From an uncultured Verrucomicrobiota bacterium (GTDB lineage: Bacteria; Verrucomicrobiota; Kiritimatiellia; CAIQIC01; Lenti-01), in the NCBI GenBank assembly GCA_937860055.1, contig CALMBO010000028.1:85881-149880 (forward strand): a DNA stretch of 64,000 nt, given 5' to 3'. Under the pieces are notes generated by a model that saw nothing but the letters and a program-made list of their open reading frames with translations, had not been told where the DNA came from and did no database searches. Position 1 is the stretch's first letter. Every line of letters starts with the position of its first letter. Shown in pieces: positions 51,607 to 59,672 of this stretch. Position numbers and translations under genes: made by a program.

Positions 51607-51956
51607 TCTTCCTCGCCACGCGGCTCATCCCCCCCCGGACAGTCCAAATGCCAAGTCCCGCATATTATAATATGCGGGACACCAAAAACATGGATTCATT
51701 GACATTTCTTTGTTTTTAAACGCATTTTCTCAGTCCCGGATATTATAATATGTGAGACGGCCGGAAACCGGCTTTGCGCGTTCTCATTCCAATGCCGCGC
51801 GCCTAGCCACCGGCTTCTGCTCAAAGCTCCGCGAGGCGTGGGCCGACGCGCCAGGCCGACGGCTTCGAGCCGCACCTTACCCCCCCCCCCCAGTCCTTCC
51901 GGCCGGATGCGCTTGTCGCGGGCCACCTCCAAGGATTATCCTGTCTTCATCGACCC
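51607..51956. other. Non-coding region with AT-rich palindromic patch
   Basis: No supported gene. It contains two TATTATAATA-centred palindromes (see the repeat entry), an AT-rich stretch between them that is unlike the rest of the window, and a run of twelve C's at 51880-51891. Confidence 0.65.
51655..51758. repeat. Pair of 26-bp palindromes in AT-rich DNA
   Basis: A perfect 26-bp palindrome at 51655-51680 (arms GTCCCGCATATTA) and an imperfect copy at 51733-51758 with changes in both arms. Both centre on TATTATAATA, which holds a TATAAT in each direction. Centres are 78 bp apart. The patch could be a small mobile-element remnant or a regulator site pair. Confidence 0.85.
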
Positions 51957-52481
51957 GTGAAAAATTCAAGCAACAACCGAAAACCTTCGCCTTTCCGGAA
52001 ACTCCGGCGAGCCGGAAGTCCGTATCCCAACCCTGCCGCCCGCCCACCGACGCTGGATATGTCGCCTGTCATCGGTTTCAAGGTGGCCGGCCGAGCCCCG
52101 CCGCCGCCTGATCACGTGCCGATGCCGCCGCCCGCCGGGGATCCCAGCCGCTCCCTGGATGTTCAAATGGCCGCCGCCCGGTTGGAAGAAGTGGTTTTGG
52201 CACTGGTCTCCATCCCGTTGATCGTGTTGGCCGGCGCGTTTTTCCTGTTCGGACAGCACATCGCGGCCTTTCTCTTTGCCGCGCTGATCGCGCTGGTCAT
52301 CCTGGCCACCTATTATGCGCGGCGGCCGCGCATCACCCATCGCCCGGCCCGCGTTCTCCGCGCCGTTTTCTATACGTCCTTCACCTATCCCGGCGACAAG
52401 CGCGCACCGCGGCTCAGCTTGCGGCTGTCCGTGATCGTCGTCGTCTCCATCCTGTTGGGCTTGTTCGCCCGCAGGTGGTGA
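51957..52481 (+). CDS. Small membrane protein, hypothetical
   Basis: A frame of up to 174 aa with two hydrophobic segments (LVSIPLIVLAGAFFLFG and AAFLFAALIALVILATYYA) and a third near the C-terminus (VIVVVSILLGLFA). Family unknown. The given start is GTG; the ATG of MSPVIGFKVAG is as likely. Its 3' end overlaps the convergent deoxyinosine glycosylase frame by about 97 bp, so one of the two may really end earlier. Confidence 0.5.
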   Translation: MKNSSNNRKPSPFRKLRRAGSPYPNPAARPPTLDMSPVIGFKVAGRAPPPPDHVPMPPPAGDPSRSLDVQMAAARLEEVVLALVSIPLIVLAGAFFLFGQHIAAFLFAALIALVILATYYARRPRITHRPARVLRAVFYTSFTYPGDKRAPRLSLRLSVIVVVSILLGLFARRW

Positions 52482-53038
52482 TTTTCCGCCCCGCCGCGGC
52501 CGGACGGGCGCGCGCCGAGAATTTTCCGCCACGCGGCCAGCTTCTGCGCAAAGGTGCGCGCGGCGTGGGCCGGGCTGGTCGAGGGCAGGCGCACGAGTTC
52601 GAGGGCGGCGTGCCGCGCGCCGCATTTCTTCGCCACGTGGCGCCGGAACAGCGCCTCCGCCGGCGCGCCGTTGAAGACAATCCGCTCCACCTCCGGATGC
52701 CGCGCCAGGAGTTCGGGAATCGCGTTGGGTTCCAGGCGCCGCGGATGGATCGCGGAATCGAGGCTGCCCGGCCGGTGCGCCGCGCGCAGCACGTCCCACA
52801 GCATCACGCCGCGCGAGGCCAGCTTGCGGAGGCGCGCCGCGTACGGCAGCTCCCGCCCCGCGCCGAACAGCTCGCCCATGATGGGCCAGAAGGCATTGCG
52901 GGGATGCGCGTAGTACTGTCCCCGCCGGAGCGATTCCTCGCTCGGCAACGTACCCAGGATCAGCACCCGCGCACGCTTCGGCTCGACAGGCGGGAAGCCC
53001 TTCGCCCAGCCGCGCGACCTGTCGCCCGCCGGCTTCAT
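52385..53038 (-). CDS. DNA-deoxyinosine glycosylase (uracil-DNA glycosylase superfamily)
   Basis: A 217-aa repair enzyme expected to remove deoxyinosine. It has the family opening GFPPVEPKRARVLILGTLPSEESLRRGQYYAHPRN (in blocks), FWPIMGELFG, GVMLWDVL and the C-terminal LPSTSPAHA motif. The core ends near residue 174; the last 43 residues are an Arg-rich extension overlapping the convergent membrane-protein frame. The ATG overlaps by 4 bp the stop that would end full-length msrB, showing the two once formed an operon. Confidence 0.88.
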   Translation of the reverse strand: MKPAGDRSRGWAKGFPPVEPKRARVLILGTLPSEESLRRGQYYAHPRNAFWPIMGELFGAGRELPYAARLRKLASRGVMLWDVLRAAHRPGSLDSAIHPRRLEPNAIPELLARHPEVERIVFNGAPAEALFRRHVAKKCGARHAALELVRLPSTSPAHAARTFAQKLAAWRKILGARPSGRGGAENHHLRANKPNRMETTTITDSRKLSRGARLSPG

Positions 53039-53559
53039 TTCTCCGTCTGGAGAGGCTCGAAGCGGAGGGCGACCGAGTTGATGCAGTAGCGCAGGCCGGT
53101 GGGGCGCGGCCCGTCCTAGAACACATGCCCCAGGTGCGCGTCGCATCTCGCGCAAAGCACCTCGGTGCGGACCATGCCGAGGCTGCGGTCCTCGCGCAAA
53201 ATGAGGCTTTCCTGCGAAAGGGGCCGGAAGTAGCTCGGCCATCCCGTCCCCGACTCGAACTTGTGCTCCGACGAAAACAGTTTCGCGCCGCAGCATACGC
53301 AGGAATAGGTGCCGGCTTCGTGGTTGTCCCAGAATGCCCCGGAACAGGCCCGCTCGGTCCCCTGCTGGCGCGTGACCCGGTATTGCTCCGGCGTCAGCTG
53401 CGCCCGCCATTCGGCGTCGGTCTTGACAATCTTCTCCGGCATGGACACCTCCTCCTTCTCCGGCGCCCGGGCCGGCGCGGAGCCGGCGACCGCCGCGCCC
53501 GCGGCCAGCGCGAAGCCCAGGACTCCCGCCCGCCAGATTCCGTTGCTTTTCGTTTCCAT
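53035..53559 (-). pseudogene. msrB: Peptide-methionine (R)-S-oxide reductase interrupted by an in-frame UAG
   Basis: MsrB reduces methionine-R-sulphoxide in proteins. A signal peptide (residues 1-32) suggests export. The domain begins at about 48; zinc cysteines are Cys87, Cys90, Cys136 and Cys139. Translation stops at UAG (codon 148, 53116-53118) directly after HLGHVF. The same frame then continues DGPRPTGLRYCINS, containing the catalytic Cys159, and ends at a UGA overlapping the next gene's ATG. The truncated form lacks the catalytic cysteine. This is a nonsense mutation, readthrough or a sequence error; only one codon is affected. Confidence 0.88.
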
Positions 53560-53565
53560 GTTCCC

Positions 53566-53594
53566 ATTCTACACCATCCCGGCCTCCGGCGAAA
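53566..53594 (-). promoter_or_regulatory. Promoter of msrB, probably leaderless
   Basis: Minus strand: TTTCGC, 17-bp spacer, TAGAAT, then 6 nt to the ATG. Confidence 0.4.
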
Positions 53595-53604
53595 GCTTTG
53601 GCGC

Positions 53605-53633
53605 TTGCACCCCCCCGCCCCGCGTGGCAAATT
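53605..53633 (+). promoter_or_regulatory. Promoter of the cdaA operon, probably leaderless
   Basis: TTGCAC, 17-bp spacer, extended -10 TGG-CAAATT, then 6 nt to the ATG at 53640. Confidence 0.5.
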
Positions 53634-53639
53634 GGCGCC

Positions 53640-54521
53640 ATGAACAGCGCATGGATGGACATCTTCCGGCACGTCCCCTTCCCCGGACTGGGCGGACTGC
53701 TCGAGATCCTCGTCCTCTCCGTCCTTTTCTACTACACCATCCTCTTCTTCCGCGGCACGCGCGGCGCGCAGGTGCTGCTGGGCTTCGTCACCGCCATCGT
53801 GGCCATGCTGGTCCTGACGCGGATGTTCAACCTCGACACCCTGAACTGGCTCCTCCAGCAGATTTCCGTCTACCTCGTCGTCGCCGTCGTCGTCATCTTC
53901 CAGCCCGAGATCCGCCGCGCCCTTGCCGAGCTGGGCAAGCAGCACGTCTTCTCCACCCAGCGCGAACGCGGAATGCTCGACGAGATCGTGAAGGCCGTCT
54001 CGCTCCTCGCCGAAGGCAAGATCGGCGCCCTCATCGCCCTCGAGCGCGAAATCGGCACCCTCGCCGTCCAGGAAACCGGCACCCGACTCGATTCGCTCGT
54101 CTCCGCCGACCTGCTCGTCACCCTCTTCTACCCCCGCACCGCCCTCCACGACGGCGGCGTCATCATCGAAGGCGACCGCGTCCGCGCCGCCGGCTGCGTC
54201 TTTCCGCTCTCTTCGCGGGACATCGGAAAGACCGGCACCCGCCACCGGGCCGCCGTCGGTCTCTCCGAGGAAAGCGATGCGGTCGTCATCGTGGTCTCTG
54301 AGGAAACCGGCGCGATCTCCCTCGCCTACAAGGGCCGCCTTATCCGGGGACTGGACGAGGAACGCCTGCGCCGCATCCTCTCTTCCGTGCTGGTGCGCGC
54401 CACCAAGACCCAGAGCCGCTGGCAGCGCCTCCGGCAGAATCTCGACCTCTCCGCCGAAGGACTCGCCCGCACCGAAGAACTGATGGAGCGCGAATTTGAA
54501 GAACCTCCGAAAAACCCTTGA
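53640..54521 (+). CDS. cdaA: Diadenylate cyclase CdaA
   Basis: A 293-aa membrane cyclase making c-di-AMP from two ATP. Three N-terminal membrane spans (about 20-88) precede the DAC domain with DGGVII (171-176; usually DGAVII) and RHRAAVG (201-207). LVTLFYPRTALHDGG and FPLSSRDIGKTGTRHR are typical. The next gene encodes a YbbR protein, the usual regulator partner. Confidence 0.95.
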   Translation: MNSAWMDIFRHVPFPGLGGLLEILVLSVLFYYTILFFRGTRGAQVLLGFVTAIVAMLVLTRMFNLDTLNWLLQQISVYLVVAVVVIFQPEIRRALAELGKQHVFSTQRERGMLDEIVKAVSLLAEGKIGALIALEREIGTLAVQETGTRLDSLVSADLLVTLFYPRTALHDGGVIIEGDRVRAAGCVFPLSSRDIGKTGTRHRAAVGLSEESDAVVIVVSEETGAISLAYKGRLIRGLDEERLRRILSSVLVRATKTQSRWQRLRQNLDLSAEGLARTEELMEREFEEPPKNP

Positions 54522-55443
54522 GTTCCTCGGCACCCGCAACGGCATCCGCCTGGTTTCCGTCGCCGCCGCCGTCATCGTCTGGTACGCCATCCGCGCCGCC
54601 ACCAGCAACTCCACCCTTGTCACCGACATCCCCCTGACCATCCAGCCGCCGGCCGGCTGGAGCGTCGTGGACTGCTCCGCCCCGGCCATCGACGTCGCCT
54701 TCCTCGGCACGCGCGACGACTTGCGCTACCTCAACCGCGAACTGATCAAGGCCACCGTGGACGCCCGCGACCACGCCAACAACCAGCCCTTCTCCGTCAA
54801 GCTCGGCCCCGCCAACATCAATGCCTTCGGGAACGCCCGCATCGACTTCATCCGCCCGGCCTCCATCGCCCTGCGCCTCGACCGCGAAATCACCAAGCAG
54901 GTCCCGGTCAAGGCCGAGACCCAGAACCTCCTCCCCGACGGCTACGAAATCGAAAAAACCGTCGTCACGCCCGCCACCGTCGAGCTCTCCGGCCCCGCCC
55001 AGATCCTCGATGGCATCGAATTCGTCCGCACCGAGCCCGTGGACCTCGACGGCCGCATCCGTTCCATCAACAAGCGCCGCCTGCCGATCGTGGCGGGCGA
55101 CGAGCTCGCCGGCGTGAAGATGGATCCGCCCGCCGTGACCCTCGACCTGCTGATCGTCGAGCGTTCCGTCAGCACCCTCTTCCCCGACCTGCCCGTCCTG
55201 CCCATGCTGGCGCCGGGACGCTCCATCCGCGTCGATCTCGATCCCGACGTCGCCACCCTCACCGTCAAGGGCCGCCCCGAGCTGATGAAGACCCTCGTCG
55301 CCGAGGATCTGCGCCTTTTCGTGGACATCACGCGCATTTCCGGTTCCGAGCCTGTCCGGCTTCCCATCCGCGCCGTCCTGCCCAGCGGCGTCACCCTCGT
55401 GCGCACCGAGCCCTCCGCCATCGATGCACGCCTGAAGGAATGA
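54496..55443 (+). CDS. cdaR: YbbR-domain protein, CdaA regulator (CdaR-like)
   Basis: A 315-aa protein with an N-terminal membrane segment (VSVAAAVIVWYAIRAA) and a series of YbbR beta-domains, seen as repeats of V-x-L-x-G-P and VTPATVELSGPAQIL. It modulates CdaA in other bacteria. The start is TTG (MKNLRKTLEFLG), overlapping cdaA by 26 bp with GGAGCG upstream; other starts would remove the membrane segment. Confidence 0.88.
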   Translation: MKNLRKTLEFLGTRNGIRLVSVAAAVIVWYAIRAATSNSTLVTDIPLTIQPPAGWSVVDCSAPAIDVAFLGTRDDLRYLNRELIKATVDARDHANNQPFSVKLGPANINAFGNARIDFIRPASIALRLDREITKQVPVKAETQNLLPDGYEIEKTVVTPATVELSGPAQILDGIEFVRTEPVDLDGRIRSINKRRLPIVAGDELAGVKMDPPAVTLDLLIVERSVSTLFPDLPVLPMLAPGRSIRVDLDPDVATLTVKGRPELMKTLVAEDLRLFVDITRISGSEPVRLPIRAVLPSGVTLVRTEPSAIDARLKE

Positions 55444-56042
55444 CGATGCGCCTCCTGTTCTTCGCCAGCCTCCTGGCCCTGTCCCTCCTCCCCGCCGCCG
55501 CCGACGGAGCCGATTGGCGCACGATGTCCCTCCCCCCCGAGGCCGAACGGCTCAATCGCACCGCCGAAAACGCGGCCAGCGCCGCCACCGCCTCGCAGCT
55601 CTACGCCCAATCCATCCGCCTCTGCCCCTCCAACGGCCCCGCCCTCTACGGCCTCGGACGCGCCCTCCTCGAACAGGACCGCGCCGCCAACAGCCTCAAG
55701 GTCTTCCGCCGCCTCGACGCCCTCTTCCCCGACGATCCCGCCATCCTCGAAGCCCTCGCCACCGCCCTCGCCCGCCTCCCCGAACCCCGGCGCAACGACA
55801 TCGCCGAGGGCCTCGCCTTCGCCGAACGCTCCGCGCAGCTCAACCCCGGCGCCCCCGAAGCCTGGTACGTCCTGTCCGTCCTCCGCCATCTCGATGGCGA
55901 CTATGCCGCCGCCGCCGAAGCCGCGCGCCGCACCATCGAACTCGACGCCCGGAATCCCTCCGACCCCGAGACCACCGCCCTTTACCAACAACAGGAGACC
56001 GCATGCACCGACGCCTTGTCCGTTTTCTCGCCCCTGGACTGA
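55440..56042 (+). CDS. Exported TPR protein
   Basis: A 200-aa protein with a signal peptide (MTMRLLFFASLLALSLLPAAADG) and about three tetratricopeptide repeats (GPALYGLGRALLEQD, PAILEALATALARL, PEAWYVLSVLRHLDGDYAAA). Function unknown. The ATG overlaps the cdaR stop (ATGA) and the 3' end overlaps the YdjY gene, so it belongs to the cda operon. Confidence 0.82.
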   Translation: MTMRLLFFASLLALSLLPAAADGADWRTMSLPPEAERLNRTAENAASAATASQLYAQSIRLCPSNGPALYGLGRALLEQDRAANSLKVFRRLDALFPDDPAILEALATALARLPEPRRNDIAEGLAFAERSAQLNPGAPEAWYVLSVLRHLDGDYAAAAEAARRTIELDARNPSDPETTALYQQQETACTDALSVFSPLD

Positions 56043-56710
56043 TCCTCGCCTTTTCCGCCGCCGCCCCCGCGCAGGACGCCGCGACCAACGCCCCCCCCGT
56101 CATCTATCCCGTCGGGTCCGAGCCCCAGCCCGAACCCTCCCCCGTGCGATGGGATGGCGCCACCGCCATCCTCGGCTCCGTCCAGCTCGATTCCGCCACC
56201 AAGACCGTCAGCGCCACCGGCTGGGTCAACCAGACCGAAGGCGCCATCGAGGTCCTCGCCTGCGGCATCCAGGGCAAGGTCCACGAGTCCGTCTTTGTCC
56301 TTTCCCTCAACCCCCTCGACCTGCAGGCCGCCCTCCTCCTCGCCGGACTCAAAGGCGGCGAACCCATGCCCGAACTCGGCAAGGGCCCGCCCCAGGGCGC
56401 CCCCCTCGACATCCTCGTCGAATGGAAATCCGGCGGCGAAACCCGGACCGCCCGCGCCGAATCGTTCGTCTGGAACATCGAGGGAAAAACCGTCCTGCCC
56501 GAAACCCCGTGGACCTTCACCGGATCCATCGTCAAGGACGGCCAGTTCAAGGCCCTCGCCGAGGAATCCCTCGTCGTCACCTACTGGGATCCCTACGCCA
56601 TCGTCAACCTCCCCCTCCCCTGCGGCGCCAACGACGAAATCCTCGTGGTCAACACCAACACCATCCCGCCCTACCACACCCCCGTCACCCTCCGCTTCGT
56701 CCCCCGCTAG
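56003..56710 (+). CDS. YdjY-domain secreted protein
   Basis: A 235-aa exported protein (MHRRLVRFLAPGLILAFSAAAPAQ). The domain VSATGWVNQTEGAIEVLACGIQGKVHESVFVL matches the YdjY type found in electron-transport and PVC proteins. Function unclear. CAGGAG precedes the ATG. It ends the cda operon and overlaps the convergent trmB by 4 bp. Confidence 0.78.
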   Translation: MHRRLVRFLAPGLILAFSAAAPAQDAATNAPPVIYPVGSEPQPEPSPVRWDGATAILGSVQLDSATKTVSATGWVNQTEGAIEVLACGIQGKVHESVFVLSLNPLDLQAALLLAGLKGGEPMPELGKGPPQGAPLDILVEWKSGGETRTARAESFVWNIEGKTVLPETPWTFTGSIVKDGQFKALAEESLVVTYWDPYAIVNLPLPCGANDEILVVNTNTIPPYHTPVTLRFVPR

Positions 56711-57315
56711 CGGACTTGGATTTTGCGCACGGAAAGGCGCCCGATGGGCTTGGATCCGATGTAGTACCGCTCGAAGTCCGTCTGCTCGTCTTCGGGCGGA
56801 ACGAAGGGCTCGACGGGCGCGAACCGCGCATCGCCCGCGAAGATCCCCGACAATTGATCGAAATACGGCAGGTGGTCCGTGGCCACGTGCGCGATGCCGC
56901 CGGGCGCGAGCGTCCGGCATAGCGCGTCGAGGAAGAGCGGATTGAACAGCCGGTGCGACTCGTGCCGAGCCTTGGGCCACGGATCGGGGAAGAAGATGTA
57001 ATACGCATCCACCGAGGCCGGCGGCAGGAGGTGGGCCACCGCATAGTAGGCCTCCACCCGCATCAGTCGGATGTTCCCCAGGTCCAGCCGCCGCGCGCGG
57101 TTGTCCACCTTGCGGATCCGCCGCAGCATGCGGTCGATGCCCAGAAAGTTCGTCTCCGGATTCTTCGCCGCATGGGCCAGCAGGAAGCGCCCCTTGCCGC
57201 AGCCCAGATCGATCTCCAGCCGCCGTTCCGGATGCGCGAACCAGTCCTTCACCGGCAGCGGCCCGAGCCACTCCGCCTCCGTCCCCGGCTCCCTCCGCAG
57301 GCTGTCCGCGATCAT
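56707..57315 (-). CDS. trmB: tRNA (guanine-N7-)-methyltransferase
   Basis: TrmB (202 aa) methylates G46 of tRNA. LEIDLGCGKGRFLLAHA is motif I; FLGIDRMLRRIRKV, DAYYIFFPDPWPKARHESHRL and the DHLPYFDQL region are diagnostic. The start ATG (MIADSLRRE) is 9 bp after the FAH-family gene. Confidence 0.95.
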   Translation of the reverse strand: MIADSLRREPGTEAEWLGPLPVKDWFAHPERRLEIDLGCGKGRFLLAHAAKNPETNFLGIDRMLRRIRKVDNRARRLDLGNIRLMRVEAYYAVAHLLPPASVDAYYIFFPDPWPKARHESHRLFNPLFLDALCRTLAPGGIAHVATDHLPYFDQLSGIFAGDARFAPVEPFVPPEDEQTDFERYYIGSKPIGRLSVRKIQVR

Positions 57316-57324
57316 CGCCGGCTC

Positions 57325-58200
57325 TCAGCCATAGGTCATCGCGACGGGATTCCGCAGCGTGCCGATGCCGTCGACCTCGCATTCGACCACGTCGCCGTCG
57401 TGCAGCACCACCGGCGGCTTGCGGGCCGATCCGATGCCCCCGGGCGTGCCCGTCGAGACCACGTCGCCCGGCTCCAGCGTCATCGTGCGGCTCAGGTCCG
57501 CCAGCACCATGTCGATGCGGAAGATCATTTTCGAGGTCTTCGAGTCCTGCAGGATCTCCCCGTTCACGCGCTGGCGGATGCCGAGCGCATGAGGCCGCTT
57601 GATTTCATCGCGCGTGACGAGCCAGGGGCCCAGCGGCGCGAAACTGTCCGCGCCTTTCCCGAAGAACCACTGCCCGCGCGCCTTCTGCAGGTCGCGGTTG
57701 GTCACGTCGTTCATCACGGTGTAGCCGGCCACGTAGGAGAGGGCCTCGCCTTCGTGGATGTCGCGCGCGCGCTTCCCGATCACCAGCGCCAGCTCGGCCT
57801 CGCCGTCCACCCGCTCCATCCCCGGCTTCAGCCGGATCGGATCGCCCGCGCCGCACAGCGCGCCGGGACTCTTGGAAAAATAGACCGGGAACTCCGGCAC
57901 CTTCGCGTCGAATTCCTGCGCATGGTCGCGGTAGTTCTTGCCCAGGCAGATGATCTGCCGCGGCGGCGCCACCGGCGGCCCCAGGCGGACCCCCTCGGCG
58001 GGCACCGTCTGGAGGCTTTTCTCCTTCAGCAGGCCCTTCAGTCGCTCCACCCCGAAGGTGCGCCAGAACCGCGCATCGTAGTCCTCGATGTCGAACACCA
58101 TCCCGCGCACATCCACGATGCGCGCCGGCTCCGTCTTCGTCCCGTCCAGCCAGATGCCCGGCCTTTCGGCGCCGGGCGCGCCAAACCGCACCAGTTTCAT
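57325..58200 (-). CDS. Fumarylacetoacetate hydrolase-family protein
   Basis: A 291-aa FAH-fold protein. Metal and substrate motifs: ICLGKNYRDHAQEF, DGEAELALVIGKRARDI (acidic ligands), GYTVMNDVTNRDLQ, GKGADSFAPLGPWLVTRDE and VVSTGTPGGIGSARKPP. Members hydrolyse or decarboxylate beta-keto acids; substrate here unknown. The ATG overlaps the rnhC stop by 4 bp. Confidence 0.92.
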   Translation of the reverse strand: MKLVRFGAPGAERPGIWLDGTKTEPARIVDVRGMVFDIEDYDARFWRTFGVERLKGLLKEKSLQTVPAEGVRLGPPVAPPRQIICLGKNYRDHAQEFDAKVPEFPVYFSKSPGALCGAGDPIRLKPGMERVDGEAELALVIGKRARDIHEGEALSYVAGYTVMNDVTNRDLQKARGQWFFGKGADSFAPLGPWLVTRDEIKRPHALGIRQRVNGEILQDSKTSKMIFRIDMVLADLSRTMTLEPGDVVSTGTPGGIGSARKPPVVLHDGDVVECEVDGIGTLRNPVAMTYG

Positions 58201-59195
58201 TTCGAAGGCCTCCGGGGCACGAACACCTTCCGCTCCGGCGCGGGCGGCAGCCCCTCGCCCGCGCGCGTCTTGCCCAGCGGGCCCAGCACGTCGTCCGTCG
58301 TCTTGAAATGGCACTTGGCCACCTCCAGGAACGCGGAGCCGCCGTGCTTCTGCGCGATCTCGCCGGCCACGGCCTTGACCTTGTCGGAGGCGCCCTTGGG
58401 CAGCTTCACGGCGTATTTTTCGCCCAGCTTCTCCATCGCCGTCAGGAACCCCGACCGCGCCAGGATCGACGCCGCGGCCACCGCGACGTCGCTTTCCGCC
58501 TTGTGGCGCTGCTCGAGCTTGATCTTCCGCCCCTTCTGCTGCAGCGCCCGCTGGATCTGCTGCTCGGGACCGAACTGGTCGCTCAGGGCGCGCGGACAGC
58601 CCGGCACCTTCTCCAGCAGGTTTTCGATCGCGCGCGCATGGCCCCACGCCAGGATGCGGTTCACGCTGCCCATCGTCGCGTAGAGCCGGTTGTAGGCCGA
58701 AGGGCCGATCGACACCACGACGAACTTCTCGCCGAGCCGCGCGCGGATCTTCTTGGCCAGATCCTGCGCCGCCTTGTCCGTCGTGATCGTCTTGCTGTCG
58801 CGCACGTTCATCGCCTTCAGGTCCTTCGCGATGGTTTCGTCCACGTAGGCCGCCGCGATCACCAGCGGCCCGAAGAAATCGCCCTTGCCGCTTTCATCCA
58901 CGCCCATGTGCGGCGCATTCGCCTCGGGATTCAGCACGTCCTCGTAGCCCAGCCGCGCCTCGCCCAGCACCTGCGGCTCCAGCACGAAGGTCACCCAGTC
59001 CGCCGCTCCCCTTCCCTGCACCAGGCACTTGCCGCTCTGGTACAGGACGATCTGGCAGTCCTCCCCTTCCGCCGCCGCGACCGCGTATTCCACCCGCCGC
59101 GGCCGGTAGTTCCCTTCCCGCAGGATCCGCGCCGCCGCCTCCATCTGCTCCGGCGTCAGCTTGATCGTGTATGAATTCTTCTTCTGTTCGGTCAT
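58197..59195 (-). CDS. rnhC: Ribonuclease HIII
   Basis: A 332-aa RNase HIII: an N-terminal substrate-binding (TBP-like) domain (about 1-85) and a catalytic domain with Asp100-Glu101 (MGVDESGKGDFFGPLV), DSKTITTDKA and HKAESDVAVAAASILAR. It cleaves RNA in RNA-DNA hybrids. The start follows a -10 box by 7 nt; the longer open frame upstream is a shadow. Confidence 0.94.
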   Translation of the reverse strand: MTEQKKNSYTIKLTPEQMEAAARILREGNYRPRRVEYAVAAAEGEDCQIVLYQSGKCLVQGRGAADWVTFVLEPQVLGEARLGYEDVLNPEANAPHMGVDESGKGDFFGPLVIAAAYVDETIAKDLKAMNVRDSKTITTDKAAQDLAKKIRARLGEKFVVVSIGPSAYNRLYATMGSVNRILAWGHARAIENLLEKVPGCPRALSDQFGPEQQIQRALQQKGRKIKLEQRHKAESDVAVAAASILARSGFLTAMEKLGEKYAVKLPKGASDKVKAVAGEIAQKHGGSAFLEVAKCHFKTTDDVLGPLGKTRAGEGLPPAPERKVFVPRRPSK

Positions 59196-59202
59196 GTTGC
59201 CG

Positions 59203-59231
59203 AACCTAGCAGACCCCGCCCCCGCTGGCAA
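59203..59231 (-). promoter_or_regulatory. Promoter of rnhC-FAH-trmB, probably leaderless
   Basis: Minus strand: TTGCCA, 17-bp spacer, extended -10 TGC-TAGGTT, then 7 nt to the ATG. Confidence 0.55.
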
Positions 59232-59242
59232 CCGCCCGGCCA

Positions 59243-59271
59243 TTGACATTCCGTTTTCCGGGGCATAAATT
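59243..59271 (+). promoter_or_regulatory. Promoter of the BON lipoprotein gene
   Basis: TTGACA, 17-bp spacer, TAAATT. It gives a leader of about 60 nt before the ATG at 59337, unlike the leaderless promoters nearby. Confidence 0.65.
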
Positions 59272-59336
59272 CTCGGACTGGATCCCAACGCGCGCCGGAT
59301 GTTGCCGGCGGCCGGATCCCATACGGAGAGCCCATC

Positions 59337-59645
59337 ATGAAGAAATCGCTGCTTGTTTCCGTCCTCGCCTCGGCGGTCCTCTCCGCCCTGTCCGGATGCG
59401 CCGCCCTCGAAGGCCAGGACCTCGCCGACGACCCAACCTCCGACGAAGGCATTTCCTCCATCGCCAACAGCCGGCTGAACGACGACGCCATGGTCGCCCG
59501 CGCCACCTTGAGCGCCACCGTCGAGGACGGCCTCGCCATCCTCTATGGCACCGTCCCCGACGAGGCCACCCGCCAGCGCGCCCTCCAGATCCTCCAGGGA
59601 ACGCCCGGCATCTTCGAGGTGCTGGACCACACCCGCAAACGCTAG
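59337..59645 (+). CDS. BON-domain lipoprotein
   Basis: A 102-aa lipoprotein: lipobox LSGC near residue 21, then a single BON domain (ANSRLNDDAMVARATLSATVEDGLAILYGTVPDEATRQRA). BON proteins bind envelope lipids or surfaces. The gene has its own strong promoter; the following lipoprotein gene may be co-transcribed. Confidence 0.85.
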   Translation: MKKSLLVSVLASAVLSALSGCAALEGQDLADDPTSDEGISSIANSRLNDDAMVARATLSATVEDGLAILYGTVPDEATRQRALQILQGTPGIFEVLDHTRKR

Positions 59646-59672
59646 GCGGCCTGCCAGCTCCTTCGGCGGACG

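Noticed and set aside
53116..53118. General UAG reassignment in this organism
   Set aside because: UAG ends several intact genes at their expected length, including cas12b and dnaB.
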